Below, piece by piece: positions 57,143 through 64,000 of a stretch of DNA of 64,000 nt (the first letter of the stretch is position 1; every line of letters starts with the position of its first letter). Made by a program: the position numbers and the translations under genes. The notes under the pieces are model-generated. The model was not told the origin of the DNA, did no database searches, and saw only the letters and a list, made by a program, of their open reading frames with translations. This DNA is from Suillus spraguei. Lineage: Eukaryota; Basidiomycota; Agaricomycetes; Boletales; Suillaceae. The stretch covers positions 228,369 to 292,368 of the forward strand of contig JABCPU010000039.1 in assembly GCA_016800925.1 (NCBI GenBank). Reading direction: 5' to 3'.

Positions 57143-60061
57143 TTAGGACCTTTTCTGCGAAGCCTTGATGCCAAGTAGTCAGCATGAGTACACGTTAGGA
57201 ATCGTATGGACTCACAAGGATCGCCATTAATTGTTGGTAGTTAGGGGTTCCTGGTTGGGGGGCACCGGGTGGCATGCTAGACATGGGAGGCGGCGACATC
57301 ATGGACTGAGGTGGCGGGGGAGGTATTCCATATTGTGATTGTATTTGTTGGGGGGCAGTGCCTTGACCCTGCTGACCCTGCGACTGTTGTAATAATGCGA
57401 GGATATTTGGAGGTAAGCCGGGCATTCCAGTGTGCATTTGCCCTGGCTGAGGAGTGGGTGTCTGAGAAGGCATCTGAGTATAGGGATTAGCGTTTGGGCC
57501 AGGCGGAGGAGGATAGGGCGCCGCGGGTTGCTGAACAGAGGGCGGTGTATAGTATGGGTTTTGATGTGGGGGTGGAGGGGGCATTCCAAGCGAGCTGGGG
57601 GGAGGTCCTGGTGCTGGCGGTCCCTGTTGCATCGCGGGAGGTGGCGCAGTACCATTCTGGGGTTGTTTCAGTGCTGCAAGCAGTTGTTGAACTTTGCGAG
57701 CCTGCTCCAACCGATCTCCTGTGCCCTGATGAACTGTGAGTAATGTTCCACACTGGTAAAAGACAGGTGCGTACCGTTTGATTGACTGATGGCGGGGGTT
57801 GATGGTACTGAGTGGCCACTGGCGGGGCCTGGTTATATTGAGCGGCTGCTGGCGGGGGCTGATTATACTGAGTGGTCGCTGGTGGGGGCTGGTTGTACTG
57901 AGATATTGCTGGTGGAGACTGGTTATACGCAGTGACGTTGGTCGGTTCGTTATACGAACCAGAACCCGAACCAAGCCCACTCGAAGGAGGGCCGCGGGAA
58001 TCAAATCTGTCACCATAGCCACCCCGGCTACCGCCACCACCGCGCCCACCACCTCTGTAATCATCTTCAAAGCGCCCGCGATCACGATCCCTGCCAAAGT
58101 CATCACGCCGGTCCCAATCTTCGAATGAGCCACGACCTCGGCCACCGCCGCCGCGACCCCTGCCGCGACCCCGGCCTCGAAATCCGCGCCCACTGTCATC
58201 CCAATCCCGGCCACCTTCAAATCTTTGCTCACGACTGGCATGCCATGTAAGCACAAATATGAACACTATATGAGACCGCATACCGCTGAGTAGGAGGACC
58301 AGATATCTCAGACTCTTCCCATGCATAGGTGATGTCCATGGTTCCATCTTGCAATCCTTGGTGACGAAGGCGATCGAATGCCTCGTCGCAAGCCTGAGGG
58401 CGGTGAATATAATATTACATTATTCCAACTTACAGTAAAACTGACCCTGATATCATAGAATTCAACATAGCGTTGACTGTATAGGCTCGTTAGTAAACCA
58501 GGCAATTGTAGAGATATTGATATTCAACATACTCAGCACGATCACCGACAGGCATGACTGACTTCACATCTCCGAACTGTTGAAATTTACGTCTGACTTC
58601 ATTATCGTCGATAGTCTGTACAGAGTCCTTAAGTGTGACAATTAGGTTGCCCTGAAATTGCTGGACAAAATTCAATCGTCATTCGCGCAATGAGCATGAT
58701 GTTACTACCAACCTGATTTTTGTCACGGTCGCCACCTTGCTTTTGGTCATCGCGTGGAAGAGAATAATGAACATCGATCTAAGGAAAAACAACACCATTC
58801 ATGGTTATCACAGTGGGGTACGTCAAAACTTACGGGTCTTCCACTTATTTCAGAACCCTGCAGACGATCCCTAGCACGCTCTGCTGCGCGAATATCATAC
58901 TGAATCAAAGCCTTAGCGGTGGTACAGTGGGTTCCATTTAGAACTTACGAAGGTCACAAAAACCATTCCCCGTGTTGCAATGAGATCGAAAAAGGTCTTG
59001 ATATCTCCATGCTCTTCGAACGAACGACGAACGTCCTCACTATTCGTCTCATACTACAAAAGTAGCTCAATATTAGTAAATCAAATCCGTACCAGAATAC
59101 ATGGAGCCGCATCCAACTCATTGACTCGCCTTAATGTTGCGTATAAACAAAGTACGACAAGGACGCTCGCGTTGGATTCGCTCTTCAATTATTGAATCGT
59201 GGACTTTGTCATCCCGTTCTCGACGCACAGTTCGTCTCTGAGGTCGCATACCAAATCCACCTTCATCGTAGTTGCCGTCGGGACCGTCTGACAAAGAATC
59301 AGATACCAGTGAGATCAAGTCCTTGCAACGTGCCAGAAAACCAAGCTGAGGATAAGGCAGAACAAATAGACGTAGCGCAGCAAATTAGGAGAGGCGGAGA
59401 AGACTCCAACTCAGCCGAAACATATGAGCTCCCAATTGTGAAATTCGGACGAGCACATTCCCTGGCGATCTCAGATTCCATCGTCTGTAGTTTTTCTTCC
59501 GACTTCACTGCTCTCGCTAAAAAATAGCTTAAGCTCGCGAGTGCGTCTTAATGGCTGAGATGCCTCCATGAAAGTTTCGCCGTTGGCAACATGAGCCTGT
59601 CAATTTTTCGTCGCTAACAATCCCATGCGAAGCTGCGCCACCAAAGTTCTGCCTGTATTCGCGCATTTTTCAGTCTTAGCTTCAAGCGCACCTTCATAGT
59701 TACCATAGCCCTGGGCGTAACCATCTGACTGGGTTTGGGCATTGAACTGAGCGGAGGGTATTCCACTATAATTACCACTGCCGTTCTGGTAGAAAGGATC
59801 TTGCGAGCCAGAGTCGTAATTATTGTAGAGGCCTATATCGCCTTGAGGCGGCCCCTGATCATATGCGTTGGAGACACCGCCATCGTAATTGCCAAAGTGA
59901 CCACCTGGTCCACTTTGGCCGCCTCGGCCACGGCCGAATCCTCTTCCACGAGGCGCCCCACCTCTGTGATGGTAAGATCTATCCGGCCCAGGCCCTGGTG
60001 GGCCGCCCCTTCTGTTGGCAGAATTCTCGTAAACTGCTCCATAGGGATGATGACGGTTCAT
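57143..60061 (-). CDS. Mei2-like protein with two RRMs and RGG/Pro-rich tail
   Basis: Start MNRHHPYGAVYENSANRRGG (ATG 60059-60061), preferred over an in-frame upstream ATG that would add UTR-like sequence. An RGG segment (GAPRGRGFGRGRGGQSG) precedes RRM1: RPCRTLFIRNIKYETNSEDV, FVTFYDIRAAERARDRL, GRPIDVHYSLPRDD (59165-58770); RRM2: NQGNLIVTLKDSVQTIDDNE, RRKFQQFGDVKSVMPV, RYVEFYDIRACDEAFDRL (58680-58380). The CRTLFIRNI...FYDIRAA...DIHYSxP...NQGxLxV pattern is that of RRM1-RRM2 in Mei2-like proteins; the C-terminal Mei2-specific RRM3 is absent. The tail has a second RGG block and repeats of YNQPPPA (57790-57920). The last intron (GTGAGT at 57210) would give the end AILASQKRS-stop (57143). Likely a nuclear or cytoplasmic mRNA regulator. 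Confidence 0.82.
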
Positions 60062-60399
60062 TTTTTTTACTGAGGGTCGAGGGTGAGGCGAGCTGATATG
60101 TGAACGCTTAAAGATCCGGTGGAACACGTGTACGTGGAAGGAAGAGAAAAACTGCTGAAGAATAACTCTGAATAAACTTCTGAAAGTATCGAGTCAACTC
60201 AAAAGGAATACGCTGAAAGCGAAAACCAACAGAGGAGCTGTCTGATGATGATGGTGGTTTAGGTCAAAGCCGTTGTCAACGTCTAACAAAATTTTCCGCT
60301 ATAGGTGAGAAAATACACGTAATCACATTCTCCAAATGCGGATCCTCGACATTCACTGCAAAGTCGCTTGTGCTACTTACTCTGTGTAACCCCTCCACG
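60062..60399. promoter_or_regulatory. Divergent promoter between Mei2-like and Rab5 genes
   Basis: 338 bp separate two start codons facing away from each other. No TATA box stands out. Confidence 0.45.
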
Positions 60400-61469
60400 A
60401 TGTCGAAGCAGTTTCAGTTCAAGCTTGTTCTTCTAGGTAACTGAATGTAGTCTTAATTCGATGAAAACTGAACCCATAACACTTCTTAAGGCGAGTCGGC
60501 CGTCGGGAAATCCAGGTAACGCGGAACCTCGTTATTATCTCGTGCGCAAGTCTCCAGCTCACACACGACAGCTTAGTCTTAAGGTTCGTGAAAGACCAGT
60601 TTGACGACTACCGGGAAAGTACTATTGGTGGTATGTATCATTTAAAAACCTATTTTCTTCTACTGAGCTCCTGGCCCCACAGCCGCGTTCTTGACACAAA
60701 CAGTTACCTTAGAGGACCAGACGACTGTCAAGTTTGAAATATGGTAAGTCGTATAAAATTCTGGTGTATACGCATACTAAAATGTGGCTTAGGGATACAG
60801 CGGGTCAAGAGCGATACAAAGTATGTTCCCAAATTTGCATAACACGTATCACGCGAATTAACGATACGGCGTGCCTTCTAGTCTCTTGTATGTTTCATCC
60901 TCTTTGTGGGTTTACGTTTGATTTAGAAGATCTTAGGCGCCAATGTACTACCGGAACGCAAATTGTGCAGTTGTTGTGTATGATATCACCCAAACTGCCT
61001 CTTTGGAGAAGGCGAAGACATGGATTCGTGAACTGCAACGCCAAGCAGACCCATCAATAGTAATAGCTCTTTGCGGCAACAAGTTGGATCTCTTCGCACG
61101 CAGACAAGTAACAGAGGAAGAAGCTAGTAAATATGCCGACGAAGAAGGTCTTCTATGGAGCGAAACAAGCGCAAAGACAGGAGAGGGTGTAAACGCTATT
61201 TTCAATGCTATTGGTGCGTTCAGTCTTCGGTTGTATCGTTACGTTTTAACTTGATTGTATGTACAGCCAAGAAGCTTCCGTTGACCGCACCTCCCTCAGC
61301 CCGTGGTGCTCGTGTCGCAGCACCTGGTACCACGCGGCAGAATGTAGACCTTAACAGGCAGCCAGCAGCTCAGGTGGCGAAACTTGCAATTGCTAGATTT
61401 TATGTACAATCTCACACATGGAACTCCACTTTACCTTTATCTGACTTAGTCTGTTCCCGCCCTTACTAG
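60400..61469 (+). CDS. Rab5-type small GTPase (Ypt5/Vps21 family), C-terminus uncertain
   Basis: Start [20 protein letters not shown] (P-loop GESAVGKS), then [20 protein letters not shown] (switch I with the G2 Thr), [30 protein letters not shown] (G3), [37 protein letters not shown] (G4 NKLD), [18 protein letters not shown] (G5 SAK) and [13 protein letters not shown]. The SLAPMYYR/YRESTIGAAF blocks are Rab5-specific. Seven or more introns; Ser-Leu of SLAPMYY is encoded by a separate 6-nt exon. Rab5 directs early endosome fusion. After DLNRQPAAQ the frame reads to CSRPY-stop (61467-61469) without an obvious double-Cys prenylation motif, so the true last exon is unresolved. Confidence 0.85.
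60882..60887 (+). other. 6-nt microexon (Ser-Leu) of the Rab5 gene
   Basis: TCTCTT is flanked by CCTTCTAG on the left and GTATGT on the right. The left intron is 60821-60881 (61 nt, GTATGT...TAG), the right intron 60888-60936 (49 nt, GTATGT...CTTAG). Joining gives RYK-SL-APMYYRN, exactly the invariant Rab5 switch II sequence; skipping would delete two residues from switch II. Confidence 0.8.
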
Positions 61470-61699
61470 CCGTAATCATGACCTACTTCAATGCTGAGTG
61501 CTGAACTTTCTAGGATACATATTTGTCACCAAGGTCAAACCAGAAGTTAGGGGATGGATCAACTTGGGATGGTGATTCTATTATAACCTATCAATGAATG
61601 CAGCCTGGCTGTGGAATATGGTATGCTACAATTACGGTCCAGGCTAAAAATACAAGATCTAGCTGTGAATAAAGCGGTGATGAGGAAGGTAGGGGCCGA

Positions 61700-63230
61700 T
61701 GGGTCTCAACTTCCCGTGCACCTCCTGTTGAATGCGTCCAAGGTCTCTTTCACATGTGGACTGTCAAGGGCATGGAAATCAGGTGAATGCTCCCTATCAA
61801 TCATAGCAGAAAGGCACGATAAGGATTCTTGGTCATTAACAAGCACCGCTAGGCGGCGGGGGTGGCGGGGATAAGGCGATGATGAAAAAAGAGCGTTCTG
61901 AATCAATACTGAAGCATGACAATTGTAGGTCGTCGAGCTTCCCAAGTGGTTTATGGTGAACTTCGAACACTGGACTGGGGAGAGAAATCGAGGGTTGTGA
62001 CATGCTGTACAAAGGAGAAGGGGAAGGACGGGTTAAACCGTGTGGTGACGATTCCTCATCAGATAAGCCGAAGAGGGAATCATAAAATTTGGCTGCTCCT
62101 TCGTAAGTCCTCAGGACGCAACTGGTTACCGGGTAGCAACAGGGGCTGGATTGATCATTAACTACCGTGGATATACTCACCACAAAACGAAACGTTTGCC
62201 AGCTCACCTTCGCTACATCTGACACAGAATTCAATACGTCCTCGAGTTGTATGCATTCCGAATCAGAAACTGATTCGGAATTTCTTGCATTGTTTCCATT
62301 ATGGATCCAGGTGTAGACATCCTCCTTATCGGGCTCTTCTACGACCGTTTCTGTGAGACGCTCTACAAAAGAGCTTGGAATCCACCCAAGACGGTCCCCC
62401 TGAGGGCGCCATAGCAGCCCACCAGCCTGATTCCTCCATCTTCACAACGACGAGAATCTCATTGCGGGTGAACGAGAGGTGATCTGGATCGTCTGACTCA
62501 AAGTCAAACATACATATCACGTTACAGATGAACCACTCCGGGTCCGCCAGTGCTGGGCGTCAGATCGACGTCGTCAAGCTGGATTCAGATGAGGGAGAAG
62601 AAGTAGGTTCAGGAGAGGTCGAATAATGAGTCAGAGGAAGTGAGGAGTCTATCAACACTCGGAGAGGTTGCCGTTGTGGTCGCGAAAATGAAGCTAGCAT
62701 CGTTGATGGTGCTGCGGGTTTCGAGAAGAAGAAGCCCTGGATCACGGGGTGAGAGTCTTTCTTTGTATGATTGGCCTAAGTGGGACCGTGACAATGGGAA
62801 GCCACATTGTCATTAGTGCCCTGCGCGAATGACGAGATTTCAAAAGAATGAGGGATACGATCAAGTGCAACCATCATGACATGGGTTCCCACTACTTACA
62901 GGTGACACAAGCGCTTAGCGCTGAAACTGTTATTTGAGGATACCAGGTTGTACTTTTGGCCCGATGATCAGCACCTGCGCATGCCAACCTAGGGTCACAT
63001 CGCCGAGACAACCGTCAAATTGTCAACAGCCCAATAGTTGCAGTATAAGGACATGTATGGAAAGTAACCATGTGCTTACTTTTGGCTGTGTCCGTTATGA
63101 TCGCAGCTGGAGTGACTGATCTCAGGATTTTCGAGCCAGCATTAATTATATGGATACGTTCCAGGGTGCGAGCGCGAATGGGCGTTAAGAGATAATCGAT
63201 GCCCTCGTGAAGTAGCCTACCTGTATCCAT
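61700..63230 (-). pseudogene. SH3-domain gene (RasGEF N-terminus-like), frameshifted and truncated
   Basis: Exons join as MDTGRLLHEGIDYLLTPIRA (ATG 63228-63230), then over good GT-AG introns ADHRAKSTTWYPQITVSA, QSYKERLSPRDPGLLLLETR, and LADPEWFICNVICMFDFESD into an SH3 domain: DPDHLSFTRNEILVVVKMEE, SGWWAA. Here the frame slips by one base (about 62405-62420); the second half, PQGDRLGWIPSSFVERLTE, is intact in another frame. Later exons read KFYDSLFGLSDEESSP and RRLAVLVNDQESLSCLSAMI and fade out near 61700. An N-terminal SH3 ahead of a Ser-rich linker is typical of fungal Cdc25-type Ras exchange factors, but no RasGEF domain follows before the Rab5 gene. The gene is probably dead. Confidence 0.6.
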
Positions 63231-63391
63231 CGGACCTGCTGATGCGCCTCAAATCCGTATAGATATTGCAACTACTGGAATTGCTTGTTTGGTCGTGTGT
63301 TGAGCCTCGTTGCCTGGTCTCCTGACTATAGGCCAAATATAGGTTCACCGTGTAAGGGCAGAACGATTGCGTGTTATCATTACAATCCACA

Positions 63392-64000
63392 ATGCCTCCG
63401 TCAACATGGAATGCGGCTAAGGCGAAGGTGCAGGGCTTGTAAATGATCTCTCAGCGTTTTCTGAACTGAGCCTGCACAGGTGCAACTTCGGTACTGCTTG
63501 AATGATCTCCCGCCACTACTTAATAAGTTTTCACATGCTTTAGACTCTCCGTTCAACGGCTTCGCATAGCCCAGCAGAAGAAGGAGGCGCACGCTAAGGG
63601 CTCTCGCAGGGATATCGCCCTTCTCCTGGAGAAGGGTAAAATAGAGAGCGCGCGAGTCAAAGTTGAAGCTGGTAGGTCTCCTCTTCCAGGCTAGCTAGGA
63701 CTTCGGTTGTTCAATACTGGGTGTGCTCGTGCGATGCCAGTTATCAACGAAGATGTGAACCTCGAGTTATACGAGCTTCTTGAACTTTACTGCGAGTTGC
63801 TCATCGCCCGCTTCGGCCTTCTTGACCAAAAGTATGGAACTCTATTGATTTGTAGGGCTTATTTTTCAAAGTTGATTCATGCACTGGCAGTACTCGTGAT
63901 CCTGATCCCGGAATTAGCGAAGGTGTATGTAGCATCATACATGCAGCTCCAAGAACCGAAGTAAAAGGTGAATCCATACCTTCACGTAAATCATACTCCT
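63392..64000 (+). CDS. IST1: IST1 homologue (ESCRT-III-associated), 3' end off window
   Basis: MPPSTWNAAKAKVQGL (exon 1, ATG 63392), then LSVQRLRIAQQKKEAHAKGS, RRDIALLLEKGKIESARVKV (exon 2), VINEDVNLELYELLELYCEL, LIARFGLLDQ (exon 3) and NTRDPDPGISEGVCSIIHAA, PRTEVK running to the edge. The AQQKKEAxAKxSRRDIAxLLxxGKxExARxKVE and ELLELYCELLxARFGLL blocks are the IST1 signature. IST1 is an ESCRT-III-like helical protein that binds Vps4 and Did2/CHMP1 in endosomal sorting and cytokinesis. Introns are at about 63438-63540, 63672-63728 and 63828-63880. Only the N-terminal half of the helical domain is in the window. Confidence 0.9.

Overview
The window looks like nuclear DNA of a filamentous basidiomycete, most likely an agaricomycete. 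Nearly every gene is cut by many short GT-AG introns of about 45-65 bp, genes lie close together on both strands, and several products are typical of mushroom-forming fungi: a polyporopepsin-like protease, a tridomain A-T-TE quinone-type synthetase, an F-box protein with a leucine-rich-like tail and an Ssp120-like EF-hand protein. No rRNA, CRISPR array or bacterial-style operon is visible. I cannot name the species.

Layout. 1-1510 (-): 3'-truncated DUF2235/Tle1-like hydrolase. 2.0-2.7 kb (-): unrecognised coding remnants. 3.2-3.4 kb (+): decayed Ty1/copia RNase H. 3.7-5.2 kb (-): secreted aspartic protease. 6.3-7.6 kb (+): secretory EF-hand protein. 7.8-14.6 kb (-): DOP1 (Dopey). 14.9-16.3 kb (-): INO80/Ies4-like nuclear protein. 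16.5-17.0 kb (-): GFA/Mss4-fold protein. 17.2 kb (+): ATP synthase subunit e. 18.0-20.0 kb (+): RBBP4/Msi1-type WD40 histone chaperone. 20.1-20.4 kb (-): RAMP4/Ysy6. 21.8-23.1 kb (-): F-box protein. 24.6-26.05 kb (-): amidoligase-like gene followed by an Arg/Ser-rich region. 26.2-27.4 kb (+): DIM1 rRNA dimethylase. 27.9-31.1 kb (-): atromentin-synthetase-like A-T-TE enzyme. 33.4-34.5 kb (+): BMT5-type 25S rRNA methyltransferase. 34.6-35.4 kb (-): mitochondrial ribosomal protein uL10m. 35.6-37.8 kb (+): FIP1. 38.0-39.05 kb (-): short-chain dehydrogenase. 40-42.5 kb: a broken, partly inverted copy of the aspartic protease around a minisatellite. 42.9-43.5 kb (-): unknown gene. 43.8-45.3 kb (-): ING-family PHD protein. 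45.8 kb (-): small conserved-looking protein. 46.8-47.9 kb (+): NRAMP pseudogene. 49.4-50.5 kb (+): RNase H1. 51.8-54.0 kb (+): intact NRAMP metal transporter. 54.5-56.1 kb (-): array of tRNA-Leu(CAA)-like Pol III units. 57.1-60.1 kb (-): Mei2-like two-RRM protein. 60.4-61.5 kb (+): Rab5 GTPase with a 6-nt microexon. 61.7-63.2 kb (-): damaged SH3 gene. 63.4 kb to the end (+): IST1, partial.

Most of the genes are housekeeping: Golgi/endosome traffic (DOP1, Rab5, IST1, RAMP4), rRNA modification (DIM1, BMT5), chromatin (RBBP4, ING, Ies4-like), mRNA 3'-end formation (FIP1), mitochondria (uL10m, subunit e). Between them are accessory islands holding secondary metabolism (A-T-TE enzyme), secreted or nutritional functions (protease, NRAMP) and several decaying duplicates (protease, NRAMP, SH3 gene, amidoligase). 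The two features that most merit a second look are the tandem tRNA-Leu-like array and the 6-nt Ser-Leu microexon of Rab5.
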